DNA of 64,000 bases from Lachnospiraceae bacterium (lineage in GTDB: Bacteria > Bacillota > Clostridia > Lachnospirales > Lachnospiraceae): NCBI GenBank assembly GCA_910575775.1, contig CAJTEY010000004.1:62001-126000 (forward strand), read 5' to 3'. Of this stretch, positions 14,731 to 24,295 are shown piece by piece (the first letter of the stretch is position 1; each line of letters starts with the position of its first letter). Position numbers and translations under genes: made by a program. The notes below the pieces were generated by a model. The model ran no database searches, was not told where the DNA came from, and saw only the letters and a list, made by a program, of their open reading frames with translations.

Positions 14731-15468
14731 TTATTCCTCTTCTACCTTCTCCGCCTCTGCTTCCGCTGTATAATCGTCAGCCTCTGCGCCCTGATTTGCC
14801 TCAACTACTGCATCAGCCATCTTGGACACAATCAGCTTCACCGCGCGGATCGCGTCATCGTTTCCAGGAATGATATAATCAAGCTCCTCGGGATCACAGT
14901 TCGTATCACCGATACCGATCAGGGTGATGCCCAGTGTGTGAGCTTCCTGTACGCAGATTCTCTCCTTCTTGGGATCTACGACAAAAATACAGTCAGGTAT
15001 TCTGGTCATCTCTTTGATGCCGCCCAGATTCTTCTCTAACTTCTCCCACTCTTTCTTGATCTTGATGACTTCTTTCTTGGGCAGTACCTCAAAGGTGCCG
15101 TCCTCAGCCATTCTCTCGATCGCCTTTAATCTCTCTACTCTGGACTGGATTGTCTTAAAGTTTGTGAGCATGCCGCCCAGCCATCTCTCATTTACATAGT
15201 ACATGCCGCATCGCTCAGCCTCAGTCTTCACCGCGTCCTGCGCCTGCTTCTTCGTTCCTACAAAAAGGATCGTTCCTCCCTGTGAAACCACGTCAAATAC
15301 GGCTCTGTAAGCCTCGTCCACCTTGCCGACAGACTTCTGCAGATCAATGATGTGGATGCCGTTTCTCTCCGTGAAGATATAGGGAGCCATCTTAGGGTTC
15401 CATCTTCTTGTCTGATGTCCGAAATGAACACCTGCTTCCAGTAACTGCTTCATTGAAATAACGCTCAT
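14731..15468 (-). CDS. rpsB: 30S ribosomal protein S2
   Basis: Ribosomal protein S2, 245 residues. The start is set at the ATG at 15468 ([13 protein letters not shown]), with ACGGAGG eight bases upstream. An earlier in-frame start is rejected because it reads through the leader. Family signatures include [31 protein letters not shown] and the later [12 protein letters not shown] and [14 protein letters not shown]. The C-terminal extension is acidic ([11 protein letters not shown]). It is co-transcribed with tsf from the promoter at 15663-15691 through an unusually long leader. Confidence 0.98.
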   Translation of the reverse strand: MSVISMKQLLEAGVHFGHQTRRWNPKMAPYIFTERNGIHIIDLQKSVGKVDEAYRAVFDVVSQGGTILFVGTKKQAQDAVKTEAERCGMYYVNERWLGGMLTNFKTIQSRVERLKAIERMAEDGTFEVLPKKEVIKIKKEWEKLEKNLGGIKEMTRIPDCIFVVDPKKERICVQEAHTLGITLIGIGDTNCDPEELDYIIPGNDDAIRAVKLIVSKMADAVVEANQGAEADDYTAEAEAEKVEEE

Positions 15469-15655
15469 AACTCTACCTCCGTTTGGTTGTCTGCCATATA
15501 CCTTGCGCCTCCCTGCCACCCGGGAACAAGCTTCACTCTCCGCACGGGATGCATGCTGCTTCTACAACAAATCTGACTGTCTGTTCCTGCGCATAAACGG
15601 GCACCGGCATGGGCTGGATATATGTGATTAATAGGATATATACGCTCTGCGCGCA
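15469..15655 (-). other. long 5' leader of the rpsB mRNA
   Basis: About 185 bases separate the predicted transcription start from the rpsB start codon. No supported gene lies in it. Leaders of ribosomal protein operons often bind the product for autoregulation, but I recognise no known S2-leader motif here, so a regulatory role is only possible. Confidence 0.35.
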
Positions 15656-15662
15656 CTCAGAT

Positions 15663-15691
15663 ACTATAACACAAAAAATTTCCTCTTGCAA
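15663..15691 (-). promoter_or_regulatory. sigma-A promoter of rpsB-tsf
   Basis: On the minus strand TTGCAA (15686-15691) and TATAGT (15663-15668) are separated by exactly 17 bases. The expected start is near 15655. Strong and ideally spaced, as expected for a ribosomal protein operon. Confidence 0.8.
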
Positions 15692-15728
15692 GAGGGGAAA
15701 CGCGAAAAACAGCCCAAACAACGGTAAA

Positions 15729-15773
15729 AGCGCTTCTTTGGCCCATGCCGGAGGCATGCTGCAAAGAAGCGCT
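15729..15773 (-). terminator. intrinsic terminator of the chemoreceptor gene
   Basis: A 12-bp perfect stem AGCGCTTCTTTG (15729-15740) with CAAAGAAGCGCT (15762-15773), with a further inner stem CATGCC/GGCATG. It is followed on the minus strand by TTTT. It lies just after the chemoreceptor stop at 15785 and before the rpsB promoter. Confidence 0.85.
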
Positions 15774-15784
15774 CCCTTCGTCTG

Positions 15785-17869
15785 TCAGTTGTGGAACATA
15801 TCCACAATATTTTTCAGCTTTACCACATTCTCGGAGTTGGTCTCCATCAGCTCCGCATTGCCCTCCACGAGCTGGGACACATCCAGCGTCTTCTGGGCTA
15901 TGCTGCTGATATTGTCGGCCGCCTCACCCACTGTCATCGTGATGCTGTTGACCGAATCCGCAATCTCCACAATGGCTGAGAGCAGGGTTTCCACCTCAGC
16001 GCCGATGCTCTTCATATTTTCCTCAAAATCTGAGGCATCCTGCGTATACTTCTCCGCAACGCCCATAAAGTCACTGTAATCTTTCAGTACGGTATCCTCT
16101 AAGAAGGTAAGGATTTCCTGTAAACAGGCTTCCATATTTCCCACCGCCTGGTTGACCTCCGTGGTGATGCCATTGATATTGGTCACTGTGGAAGAGGTCT
16201 GGGATGCCAGTCCGCCGATCTCGTCTGCAACCACCGCAAAACCCCTGCCGGCCTCTCCCGCTCTCGCTGCCTCAATCGACGCGTTTAACGCCAGCAGATT
16301 CGTCTGCCCGGAAATATCCAGAATGGACTGGGTGAGCTGGTTGATCTTCTCCACCGCCCGCGCCTGCTCCATAGCCGCTGCGCTCCTCTCCTGCACGCCC
16401 CGGTACATCTGCGTAGTCTTATTCTGGGCTTCTCCCGTTGTATGTTTCAGATCTCCGGCGCGCTGCTTGCTCTCCAGAGACGCCTTTTCTCCTACGATGG
16501 AATTATCCCGGATCGTCTGGGCGCGCTCTCTGATCTGCATTACCGTATTGTTCACGGTTTCCATGGCCGCTGCCGTCTCCTGCATGGCCGCTGCGAGTCC
16601 CTGCGTCGTCTCCGTGTTCTCCCCGCTCATGCCCTTCACCTGCTCGGTCGTATCGGAAAGCTTAAGCAGCGTATCGTCCAGATCCGAGTAGGTTGTCTTG
16701 ATATCCTGCACCATGGATCGGAGGCTGGCCCGCATCTCCCTGAGGGAATTAGCCATGCTGCCGCTCTCATCCTGCCTTTTGCAGAGCCTGTCGCTGTTCT
16801 CATTCTTGGAAAAATTAAACTGGGCTGTCTTGGACACGATATCATTGATCTGTGTGATAGGCCTGGTAATCACCAGCCCCATGATCACGCCGATCACAAC
16901 AGAGATCGCTACAGCGATGAGCATACCTATCATAATAAGCATCGTGATGCGGCTGGCCGCGCTCTTCATCTCCGATTCGGGAGCCGTCAGCACATACTGC
17001 ATGCCGTTGATCAGCGTTCTGTAACACATATCCTTTTCCAGCCCCTGATAGGTGTAATTGACCGGCAGTCCTTCCAGCGCCGGGTCAGCCAGCGCGCCCT
17101 CAATTACGCCCGATGCTTCTGCCTGTGCGATTGCCGTTCCCGCCTCTATCTCTTTATGATACGCAATATTGCCGCCTGCATCCACCAGAAAAGCGGAGCC
17201 TGTCTCAAACACCGTCGCATGATCCACAGTTGCCGTAAACTTGTCAAAGGCAATGTCCATACCGATAATGCCGATGGACTCCCCGTCCATCACAATGGGA
17301 ATGACATAAGACACCATATAAACATTAATATTGGAATTTAAGTATGGATCCATCCATGTCGGTTTCCCGTTTTTCACAGGTATGTAGTACCATCCCACAT
17401 GCTCCAGATCGTCGGGATCATACATGGAAAAATCTGTGGGGACAAGCGCCTCGAACTTTTCCGCGTCGCTGCTTCTGCTCCAGAACACGCCGCTGTCCGG
17501 CTCTGTGAACTCCGGGTTATAGCGGATGTATGCCGTCAGCGCCCCCTCCGTATTCCCGCCGATCTCATAGAGCATCTGCTCCATGATACTATTGAAAGCA
17601 TCCACATATGCCTTATCCGTCTTGAATGCCTGTACGTCGGTGAGCTGCTGCAGGGCAACGTTATATGCCGTGTTGACAGACTGCTCCACCCTGCTCATCT
17701 GTGCATTGAGCGCATCCGCCTGGTTGGTACATGCATACTGCATTTCCTTCTGGGAATCCTGATACACTGTTTTTCTGGAATTGATGATGCTGACTCCGCC
17801 GCAGATCAGGGAGGTCAAGAGGGTGCATACAATCACTGCAGCCAAAACTCTTGCTTTAATCGATTTCAT
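15785..17869 (-). CDS. methyl-accepting chemotaxis protein
   Basis: A 694-residue transmembrane chemoreceptor. The N-terminal signal anchor is at about residues 8-28. A long extracellular sensor region (about 30-310), with YNPEFTEP and [18 protein letters not shown] segments, fits a double-Cache domain. The second membrane span is at about 310-335 ([22 protein letters not shown]), then a HAMP linker ([12 protein letters not shown]). The cytoplasmic signalling hairpin contains [15 protein letters not shown] and [15 protein letters not shown]. The ligand cannot be told from sequence. It signals to the CheA-CheW complex encoded in the neighbouring operon. It is transcribed alone, with its own terminator. 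Confidence 0.95.
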   Translation of the reverse strand: MKSIKARVLAAVIVCTLLTSLICGGVSIINSRKTVYQDSQKEMQYACTNQADALNAQMSRVEQSVNTAYNVALQQLTDVQAFKTDKAYVDAFNSIMEQMLYEIGGNTEGALTAYIRYNPEFTEPDSGVFWSRSSDAEKFEALVPTDFSMYDPDDLEHVGWYYIPVKNGKPTWMDPYLNSNINVYMVSYVIPIVMDGESIGIIGMDIAFDKFTATVDHATVFETGSAFLVDAGGNIAYHKEIEAGTAIAQAEASGVIEGALADPALEGLPVNYTYQGLEKDMCYRTLINGMQYVLTAPESEMKSAASRITMLIMIGMLIAVAISVVIGVIMGLVITRPITQINDIVSKTAQFNFSKNENSDRLCKRQDESGSMANSLREMRASLRSMVQDIKTTYSDLDDTLLKLSDTTEQVKGMSGENTETTQGLAAAMQETAAAMETVNNTVMQIRERAQTIRDNSIVGEKASLESKQRAGDLKHTTGEAQNKTTQMYRGVQERSAAAMEQARAVEKINQLTQSILDISGQTNLLALNASIEAARAGEAGRGFAVVADEIGGLASQTSSTVTNINGITTEVNQAVGNMEACLQEILTFLEDTVLKDYSDFMGVAEKYTQDASDFEENMKSIGAEVETLLSAIVEIADSVNSITMTVGEAADNISSIAQKTLDVSQLVEGNAELMETNSENVVKLKNIVDMFHN

Positions 17870-17909
17870 AATGTCTCTCCTTTTCGCCGTGTTCTCTGAC
17901 TCTTATACG

Positions 17910-17935
17910 GAGAATGCCTCTTTTCCGGCATTCTC
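17910..17935 (-). terminator. hairpin between the flagellar operon end and the chemoreceptor gene
   Basis: Perfect 9-bp stem GAGAATGCC (17910-17918) with GGCATTCTC (17927-17935). There is no T-run after it on the minus strand, so termination may be weak or factor-dependent. It lies between the MltG-like stop (17953) and the chemoreceptor start. Confidence 0.4.
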
Positions 17936-17952
17936 ACGAGTGAGTAGTCATT

Positions 17953-18699
17953 CTAATCCTGGCCCGTCACAATTTTTGCAATCTGCTCTTCGCTGGCCTG
18001 CTCTGGAATGTCAAACGTTCCGGGTCTGAGTTTTTTGTCATAACCATTCGCACATAAAAACTCGTCATAGGAGACGGCTGAACCCACAACACCAGCGTCA
18101 GCCAGCTTCTTCGCCACCGTATAGGAACCGTCACCGCTGGAAATGGTCACACTGATCGCCTTCCCCGTTTTGGGTTGCTGGACATCCTCATCCTGTTTCG
18201 TCATCTCATTTGTGTCTGCGGAAGACTTTTGCTCTGTCGTCTTTCCCGGCTCTTTCTTCTTCTGCGCTTCCGGCTTTTTGGCCTCTGCCTCCCCGGACTC
18301 CTCAGCCTCTGCAGCCTTGTTCTCCTTCTCCTGCAAAGATTCCGGCGCACCCTCCACAGGCTCCACCTTCCCCGGATCGGTCTTCTCCGCCGTCTCTTCT
18401 GTCTGCTCTGCCGCCGCAATGTCCTTTTTCACGGGATCATCCTTTTTCACAGGGTCATCTTTTTTCACAGCATTTTCCTTCTGTACAGGCGCAGCCTCAA
18501 CTTCCCCCTGGCCATCCTGCCTATTCTCCTCAGACTCCAGCAGGGTAGAATCCTCAATCATACCCAGTTCTTTCGCCCGGGCTATCACCTCATCGTCAGT
18601 CATTGTCTTCTTTCCGCCGCCCGGCAGTGCAATTCCCATAATAACAGCCGTTACAATAATGCCCAGGCCAAATCCCCGGAAATAATATTTTTTCTCCAT
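17953..18699 (-). CDS. membrane-anchored protein with MltG/YceG-like C-terminal module
   Basis: A 248-residue protein with ATG at 18699, one base past the upstream stop. It has an N-terminal membrane anchor (YYFRGFGLGIIVTAVIMGIAL) and a DDEVIARAKELGM helix. A long Lys/Glu/Pro-rich low-complexity linker (about residues 55-170) includes three near-identical VKKDDP-like repeats. The last ~70 residues (VTISSGDGSYTVAKKLADAGVV, RPGTFDIP) resemble the LysM-like subdomain that precedes the catalytic part of MltG endolytic transglycosylases. The catalytic part itself is absent. It is probably the last gene of the flagellar operon and may bind or sense peptidoglycan. Confidence 0.65.
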   Translation of the reverse strand: MEKKYYFRGFGLGIIVTAVIMGIALPGGGKKTMTDDEVIARAKELGMIEDSTLLESEENRQDGQGEVEAAPVQKENAVKKDDPVKKDDPVKKDIAAAEQTEETAEKTDPGKVEPVEGAPESLQEKENKAAEAEESGEAEAKKPEAQKKKEPGKTTEQKSSADTNEMTKQDEDVQQPKTGKAISVTISSGDGSYTVAKKLADAGVVGSAVSYDEFLCANGYDKKLRPGTFDIPEQASEEQIAKIVTGQD

Positions 18700-18700
18700 C

Positions 18701-19894
18701 CTACACGCCCTCAAACAGGTCTATCACCAGTTTCACCTCGCCAAGACCAAGACCAAGTTCCTTGGCTATCGCCATATTGGACTTACCGGCCTTGTGAAGT
18801 TCCAAAATTCTCTCATTGCTATTACGCCCGTTATCTTTTCCCTGGGCAAAGCGGATATCAACCCCGCGCGGCTCCTCCGGCACGGGCGCAGGCTCTCTCC
18901 TGGCACCCATTTCCCGGCCACCTGCAAATTCTCTGCTGTCGCCGGATTCCCGGCCACCAGACTCACGACTGCCAAATGCTCTGACGCCTGCAAATTCCCG
19001 TTCATCCGGTTCCCGCTTCCCAAAAATACCCATCTCTGCAAAAATGGCGCTTGTGGAAAGTTCCGGCTCTTCAGCGACATAATCCGCATCGGGCTCATGA
19101 ATAATCTCAACCCGTCTGGGTTTGATCGGCTGAAAGTCCGCCTCCTCCACATCTTCTTCCGATTCCTCAGAAACAGGCTCATACGGTATATATTCCGGTT
19201 CCGGCTCATAAATCGGCTCTTCCTCCGGCTCCGCCGGGAATACTCGGGCCGTCTGCACTTCCTCCACCACCTCCGGCGAATATGTTCCGGCGCTGTGAAT
19301 CGACCAGAGATCGGTACGGGTATCCTCCACCGCCCCCATCACAGAGTGTACCGCCTCCTGCACAGCATCCTGCGCTTCTCTTGCCGAGACTTCCGCCTGA
19401 TGGATTCTCCTCAGAGCGCCTTCCGCTGCTTCTTCCGCCGCCCTCGCCTTTTTAGACGTCTCTTCCGCTGTGATTTCCGCATCGCGCACAGTCTGTCTGA
19501 TCTCTTCCGCAACCTGGTTCGCCTGACCGATATCAGACATCAACGTTTCATGCTTGTCATTGAGCATGTCATAGAGGAAGGTCACTTCCTTATGATTTTT
19601 GTTGATTTCCTCCAGCACGGTGTCCGAATATTCATTCACCGCCATAATCTTCTCATTTGCCACGCGCTCCATGGCACGTTCCGTCTTTTCTATCGAGTAA
19701 CCGATGGTCTCGTCCACAATGTCGGTGATTCTTTCCCTGACACCCTCTGCTTCTCCCTCCACCAGTTTTCTGATCTCAGCCTCACTGATCAGCTGTACTT
19801 CTTCATCTGCATCCTTCTTCCCTGCCGGCAGAAGATATCCCAAAAGAAATACCACTGCCCCGATGATAATCAGAACGATTTCAATCCCACTCAT
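18701..19894 (-). CDS. DUF6115-like membrane coiled-coil protein (SwrB-like position)
   Basis: A 397-residue protein started at the ATG at 19894, which has a GGGAGA ribosome site. The N-terminal membrane segment (IVLIIIGAVVFLLGYLL) is followed by a long coiled coil (about residues 35-180, rich in Glu, Ala and Lys). An acidic Pro/Glu-rich linker and a Gly/Arg/Glu-rich repetitive patch come next. The C-terminal ~40 residues form a helix-turn-helix-like unit (ILELHKAGKSNMAIAKELGLGLGEVKLVIDL). The architecture and its place downstream of the sigma-28 gene recall SwrB of Bacillus, which promotes flagellar assembly. That functional link is an inference. Confidence 0.65.
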   Translation of the reverse strand: MSGIEIVLIIIGAVVFLLGYLLPAGKKDADEEVQLISEAEIRKLVEGEAEGVRERITDIVDETIGYSIEKTERAMERVANEKIMAVNEYSDTVLEEINKNHKEVTFLYDMLNDKHETLMSDIGQANQVAEEIRQTVRDAEITAEETSKKARAAEEAAEGALRRIHQAEVSAREAQDAVQEAVHSVMGAVEDTRTDLWSIHSAGTYSPEVVEEVQTARVFPAEPEEEPIYEPEPEYIPYEPVSEESEEDVEEADFQPIKPRRVEIIHEPDADYVAEEPELSTSAIFAEMGIFGKREPDEREFAGVRAFGSRESGGRESGDSREFAGGREMGARREPAPVPEEPRGVDIRFAQGKDNGRNSNERILELHKAGKSNMAIAKELGLGLGEVKLVIDLFEGV

Positions 19895-19932
19895 GCTTCT
19901 CCCTTTCGTAATCCGGCACACCGCTTCCAATC

Positions 19933-20250
19933 CTACCCCGAAATGTCAAAAGTACTCACACCCTTCAGCAGCACCTTGCCGTCAGGTTCCCTTTTTCCCT
20001 TCTTCCTGTTCCGGCCGCCGTCCCCATCGTACTGGTTATTTCCTTTTTCTTTCGCGTCAAATTTTTTCTGGCGGTTTTCCGTCTTGTCTTTCTCGTTGAC
20101 CCTCTGTGTCTGCTTTTCTACCTGTCTGGTCATCTGCTGTCCGAAATTGGACTGATCTACCAGCCCCTTCGTGTCCTCATTATGCTTGACAGTCGTGAAG
20201 TCCTGTGCCCTCGTGATCTGTCCCTGCATCTCCACAAAGCCTATTGCCAT
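19933..20250 (-). CDS. unknown 105-residue flagellar-operon protein
   Basis: A hydrophilic, highly charged protein beginning MAIGFVEMQGQITRAQDF. Its N-terminus resembles the short, conserved start of small Lachnospiraceae flagellar-locus proteins, but I cannot name a family. The middle is Lys/Gln/Asn-rich and probably disordered, and the end (GKVLLKGVSTFDISG) is hydrophobic enough to be a binding peptide. It lies 21 bases downstream of fapA in the operon. Confidence 0.65.
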   Translation of the reverse strand: MAIGFVEMQGQITRAQDFTTVKHNEDTKGLVDQSNFGQQMTRQVEKQTQRVNEKDKTENRQKKFDAKEKGNNQYDGDGGRNRKKGKREPDGKVLLKGVSTFDISG

Positions 20251-20271
20251 AGCTACTCCCCTCCAAACTCC

Positions 20272-21867
20272 CTAGAACGGCGCTATCTTCACATCGCCCC
20301 GTTCCCTGATAAAGCGACAATAATGTGTGGTTTTCTGCACCACCATAGAAACATCCCCGATACAGATCCGCGTACCAGGGTATACCTCACCTTTTACACG
20401 CACCATGGTTTCCGAAGTGCTCATCATCTGTTTCTGCAGCTCTTCGATCTCCTCATTTGCCGCCGCTATCGCGTCGGTTTTCTGCTTATTTAGCGCTGCC
20501 ATGGACTGGATCTGCTGGATCTGCTCCGGACTCAGCTTCGCGCCCTTGGCAAGCTTTTGTTTCGCGGAAACGAGCGTAGGCTGTACTGTCTGCAGCAGCT
20601 TCGTATCCTCCCCGATCTGCTTCTGGAGCTGGTTTAAGCGTGCCTTCAGCTTGGGATCGGTTCCCACCTCCACAATGGTGTCAGCTCCCATCTCAGAACC
20701 GAGCGTTTTTACATGAATGCTTCCGGTGGCACACACTTTGCCGCCTGTGATAAATCCACGGCGGCCGTCTACATTGACTTCCCCGCCCGCCGTTACCCTG
20801 CTGTGTAGGATGGATTCGGCCGTCACATATCCTTCCGCCTCCGCAGTTACATTTTCCAAAAATTTCGCCACAATATTGCCGTCCGCCTTAAGCACACCCC
20901 GGCCCATGCCGTTCATGCCTCTGGCAATAATAATATTGCCGCCCGCAGTAAGCTGTGCGCCTTCCACGACGCCCTTTACCACGATGTCGCCCCTGGCTTT
21001 CACATGGAAATTAGTTGCCACGTTGCCGTTAATCTGCACATTTCCTTCATAGTCAATATTACCGGTAGAATTATCTACATTTTCCACCAGCAGTTCATCG
21101 GTGACAAAAACCGACCCCTCCACCAGCTCCACATGACCGTCCACCTGGGCAGTAAGCACGGTACGGTCTTCGGAAATCGCAATATTACGGCCAAATTTTA
21201 AGGTTTCCTTTCTTACCTCCGCAGGCTGAATCCTGTTTCCCGAAAGATCCTCCCCCGGTTTACCCGGCACCTCCGGGTGCAGAACCGCCAGCACATCTCC
21301 CTTATTACAATGATTTAGTATATTCAGATGGAAAAAATCTACGCTTCCATCCTCCTTCAAAGTAGGCTTCGCCTTCTTATCCGTGCTAAATTTATATTCA
21401 ATATAAGCATGTTTTCCCTGAACGGGTTCCCGTCCCTCTGCTACGAGTATCTCTTCCAAGTACTCTCTTTTTGCAAAGAAACCCTCAATGGCCTCCTTGC
21501 AGATTCCGCATTTGATCCCCCGGAGTTTCAGATCGTTGACCAGTTCTTCGGCAGTCATATTCTCGCCGCCCTCGGAAGCTGCATAAAACTTCACAAAGGC
21601 CTGCATCTTGTCAGGCCCCACCCTCAGCTTATAACATTCCCTTTCCGGAAGTCTCTTCTCCTTCCCGAGACTGATTTCCTGCTTCTTGCTTTTCGCACTC
21701 TCCACCGCCCGCTTAAGTGTCGGCAGATCGCAGGCGTAATCCTTCATCGTCAGATACTCAACCACATCTGCCACATTGATGGGTTTTCCGTCCCCTGTCG
21801 CCGGAAACAGCTTAAGTGACGACGCCCCTTCCCGGTTCACCAGTCTGAAATATCCGTTCATATGCAC
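20272..21867 (-). CDS. FapA family protein (DUF342)
   Basis: A 531-residue polymer-forming cytoskeletal/FapA-type protein. The centre (about residues 165-420) is a right-handed beta-helix made of short repeats such as IDYEGNVQINGNVATNF, VKARGDIVVKGVVEGA and INVDGRRGFITGG, typical of DUF342. A coiled coil follows (about 430-495), then a small C-terminal beta region. The N-terminal part carries the variable FapA N-domain. FapA-like genes are common at the end of clostridial flagellar loci, next to the sigma-28 gene, but their biochemical role is not settled. It starts seven bases after the fliA stop. Confidence 0.85.
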   Translation of the reverse strand: MHMNGYFRLVNREGASSLKLFPATGDGKPINVADVVEYLTMKDYACDLPTLKRAVESAKSKKQEISLGKEKRLPERECYKLRVGPDKMQAFVKFYAASEGGENMTAEELVNDLKLRGIKCGICKEAIEGFFAKREYLEEILVAEGREPVQGKHAYIEYKFSTDKKAKPTLKEDGSVDFFHLNILNHCNKGDVLAVLHPEVPGKPGEDLSGNRIQPAEVRKETLKFGRNIAISEDRTVLTAQVDGHVELVEGSVFVTDELLVENVDNSTGNIDYEGNVQINGNVATNFHVKARGDIVVKGVVEGAQLTAGGNIIIARGMNGMGRGVLKADGNIVAKFLENVTAEAEGYVTAESILHSRVTAGGEVNVDGRRGFITGGKVCATGSIHVKTLGSEMGADTIVEVGTDPKLKARLNQLQKQIGEDTKLLQTVQPTLVSAKQKLAKGAKLSPEQIQQIQSMAALNKQKTDAIAAANEEIEELQKQMMSTSETMVRVKGEVYPGTRICIGDVSMVVQKTTHYCRFIRERGDVKIAPF

Positions 21868-21874
21868 CCCTATT

Positions 21875-22660
21875 CTATTTTCTTCTGTCAGTCCCTGTGA
21901 GGATGCCGATATACTCTCCCAATCTTCCTCTCATCTTCTGCAGAGCTCTGGTGTGGAGCTGAGAAATTCTCGACTCGGACACCTCCAATATATTACTGAT
22001 TTCCTTCAGGGTCAGATCCTCGTAATAATATAGGACGATTACCTTGCGCTCTTTTTCCGTCAGAAGCTCAAGCGCCTGCTCCAGCATTTTTTTCAGCTCA
22101 TCTCTCTCCAGAATCTCTTCCGGAGAATCAAACGCTGCGCTCTTTGTGCTTCCCGCCTCATTGGGTACTTCACTCCCCTGTTCCAAAAACTCATTCAAAG
22201 ACACCACATTTGTGATCTTCATCTGGGACTGCCAGTCGAGGTATTCCTCGTCCGTAATACCCAGAAGCGTTGCAATCTCCTCATCTGTGGCGCTTCTGCC
22301 GTACTGCGTCTCGATTTCCTTAATTGCCGCATCGATCCGCTTCTGCTTCTGTCTGATAGTCCGCGGAATCCAGTCCATTTTTCGGATCTGATCCAGAATT
22401 GCTCCCCTTATTCTCAGACTGGCATAGGTCTCAAATTTGACATCCTTCATGCAGTCAAACTTATCAATGGCGTCGATCAGCCCAAATATCCCGTAACTCA
22501 CCAGATCCTCGTACTCTACATTGTATCCAAGGTACATGCTGAGACGTCCGGCCACCACCTTCACCAAAGGCGCATACTCCAATATGATCTTTTCCCGTAT
22601 CTCCGGGGACCTGGTACCTGCGTACTCCTCCCAGAGTTTCTTTTTGCCTGTATCGTCCAT
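21875..22660 (-). CDS. fliA: RNA polymerase sigma factor for flagella (sigma-28/SigD)
   Basis: A 261-residue FliA/WhiG-type sigma factor. Region 2 shows EYEDLVSYGIFGLIDAIDKFD and the DNA-melting segment FETYASLRIRGAILDQIRKMDWIPR. Region 3 has AIKEIETQYGRSATDEEIA. Region 4 has LTEKERKVIVLYYYEDLTLKEISNIL and ESRISQLHTRALQKMR. The length matches SigD of Bacillus. It directs transcription of late flagellar genes such as flagellin and many chemoreceptors. No FlgM anti-sigma gene lies in this window, so it must be elsewhere or absent. Confidence 0.95.
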   Translation of the reverse strand: MDDTGKKKLWEEYAGTRSPEIREKIILEYAPLVKVVAGRLSMYLGYNVEYEDLVSYGIFGLIDAIDKFDCMKDVKFETYASLRIRGAILDQIRKMDWIPRTIRQKQKRIDAAIKEIETQYGRSATDEEIATLLGITDEEYLDWQSQMKITNVVSLNEFLEQGSEVPNEAGSTKSAAFDSPEEILERDELKKMLEQALELLTEKERKVIVLYYYEDLTLKEISNILEVSESRISQLHTRALQKMRGRLGEYIGILTGTDRRK

Positions 22661-22692
22661 CCTGAGTCCCTACTCTACTTTATTTGTTTATT

Positions 22693-23094
22693 TTACTCCG
22701 AAGGTTCCTTTTCTATAACTTCGCCCTCCTCCATGTGGGCCTCCTGTATCTGCTGCTCAAAACGATCCAGCATAATCTGCAGGATTCTTCCGACAAAATA
22801 GAACCCCAGCAGTACGCACAGTAAAACAATCAGCATTGTCTGTAAATCATAGTGCAAAATCCGCATGGTAATGCTTACAACTGCCCCGGCAAATAACATG
22901 ACAAAAGGAGGGATCAGTCTGCGCTTTCTCGCCTTTGCTTGTCTCTCCTCTTCCTCACGCTTTTCCCTCGCTTCGCGCTGGGCCGCAGTTTCAATCTCAT
23001 CTTCCGGCGAAAGCCCTTCCTCCAGCTCTTCTTCTGTCTCTGGTGCTTCCGCCGTTTCTTCCATCTCTTCGCTGTTCTTCTCTTCCCAGTCCAC
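22693..23094 (-). CDS. unknown membrane protein of the flagellar operon
   Basis: A 133-residue protein with a very acidic N-terminal ~45 residues (EEMEETAEAPETEEELEEG). A charged coiled-coil stretch and two close hydrophobic segments follow (about 63-79 and 86-106). The C-terminal tail is acidic (EEGEVIEKEPSE). It lies between cheD and fliA, where Lachnospiraceae flagellar loci usually carry a small hypothetical membrane protein. I recognise no domain. It could be membrane-linked to motor or export components, but nothing in the sequence shows that. Confidence 0.65.
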   Translation of the reverse strand: MDWEEKNSEEMEETAEAPETEEELEEGLSPEDEIETAAQREAREKREEEERQAKARKRRLIPPFVMLFAGAVVSITMRILHYDLQTMLIVLLCVLLGFYFVGRILQIMLDRFEQQIQEAHMEEGEVIEKEPSE

Positions 23095-23126
23095 CTTATT
23101 ACCCTTCCATCATTTCCGCTGCAGGA

Positions 23127-23612
23127 TCAGATTTTATATTCCTGTTTACCTACTGCCCTGATTACAAAATCCCCGGTTTCAGGATAAAAAATAACCGTTC
23201 TTCCGAAATTCTTGCCGGTATCCTCCGCCAGAATCGGAATCCGAAGCTCCGCCAGCTTCTTTTTGGTCGCCTGGACATTTCTCTCACCCACGCGTACCAT
23301 CTCGCTGTTGCTGTTAAAACCAAACATCTGCGCCCCGCCCGCAATCTTGGCGACCAGACGGCTTCTGTTTGCCCCTCTTCTGGTCACCTGCTTCACCAGC
23401 TCCTCTATCCCTGTGTCAGCAAACTTCGGTATATTGGAGTTGTTTCGAATCGTCGTAGAGTCCGGCAGCATAATATGCGCAAGTCCGCCGATCTTTGTGA
23501 CCGGATCACGGAGCGCAATACCTACACAGGACCCCAGTCCCAGGGTCGTTATCCTGTCAGGACTGACGCAAACATTTAAGTCGGCCATTCCGACCTTTAT
23601 CTCTACACTCAT
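23127..23612 (-). CDS. cheD: chemoreceptor glutamine deamidase CheD
   Basis: A 161-residue CheD. The catalytic Cys lies in LGSCVGIALRD and the catalytic His in GGLAHIMLPDS, both clearly present, and the GGAQMFG segment is typical. CheD deamidates specific glutamines on chemoreceptors and is also bound by CheC, whose gene lies just upstream. The cheC-cheD pairing is the Bacillus/Thermotoga-type adaptation system. Confidence 0.95.
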   Translation of the reverse strand: MSVEIKVGMADLNVCVSPDRITTLGLGSCVGIALRDPVTKIGGLAHIMLPDSTTIRNNSNIPKFADTGIEELVKQVTRRGANRSRLVAKIAGGAQMFGFNSNSEMVRVGERNVQATKKKLAELRIPILAEDTGKNFGRTVIFYPETGDFVIRAVGKQEYKI

Positions 23613-23666
23613 AACACCGCGTTCTCCCGTTTACACTTTCTAAAGATTTCCCCCTGGCTGCACCGA

Positions 23667-24290
23667 TCAGATAGTGATCCCCAGCGCCGTCAACATCCGG
23701 CCATAGGAATCCAGATCAGGAATCAGGATAAAATACCCGTCTAACACCATCTCATCAAAAAACTGTGTCTGAATCATCAACATTCTGTCGCCAAGAGCGG
23801 CAAATTCTATCGCCGGCACACTTAAAATGGCTCCGGCCATATCCACCGTCAGATCCGGCACGGAAGGATAAATCGCCAGATTTGTAATGCTGGAAAGGGA
23901 ATTCAGATAAGATCCTGTGATAATATTTCCCACCTCTTTTAACGCGGAAAACTCCATCTCCGAAAACTCATCACCCTCCGATTCCATTCCCATCAGCTTA
24001 CCAACCAGATGTTTTGCCGCCGCTTTTTCCAGCAGAAACATAATGCTGCCCTTGATATCACCCTCTATACCAAGGTAGATACCTGCCATGACCGTCTCCT
24101 CGCCGACCATGGCCTCGCCAAGCTCCCTGAACTCCAGAAGCTGTACCTTAGGCACCGCCATATCCACCTTACACTGCATCATCTGCGCCAAAGCCGTGGT
24201 CGCATTTCCGGCGCCTATATTGCCCAACTCTCTCAGGACGTCGAAATATTCATTTGACATTTCGTCTAAACTGATTTCGCCCACTCTCAC
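23667..24290 (-). CDS. cheC: CheY-P phosphatase CheC
   Basis: A 207-residue CheC with both family active-site motifs: LRELGNIGAGNATTAL near the N-terminus and LKEVGNIITGSYLNSL in the middle, each supplying a Glu and Asn for CheY-P dephosphorylation. A short N-terminal extension precedes the domain. It works with CheD and the FliY phosphatase to reset the response regulator. It begins five bases after the cheW stop, so the two are probably co-translated. Confidence 0.94.
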   Translation of the reverse strand: MRVGEISLDEMSNEYFDVLRELGNIGAGNATTALAQMMQCKVDMAVPKVQLLEFRELGEAMVGEETVMAGIYLGIEGDIKGSIMFLLEKAAAKHLVGKLMGMESEGDEFSEMEFSALKEVGNIITGSYLNSLSSITNLAIYPSVPDLTVDMAGAILSVPAIEFAALGDRMLMIQTQFFDEMVLDGYFILIPDLDSYGRMLTALGITI

Positions 24291-24295
24291 TCCTC

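Noticed and set aside
17870-17952. Sigma-28 promoter before the chemoreceptor gene
   Set aside because: CCGTATAA resembles the sigma-28 -10, but no TAAA-type -35 lies at the required distance.
18794-20155. Plus-strand open frame of about 450 codons opposite the DUF6115-like gene
   Set aside because: It mirrors a repetitive Glu-rich coding region and spans two minus-strand genes; no start signal supports it.
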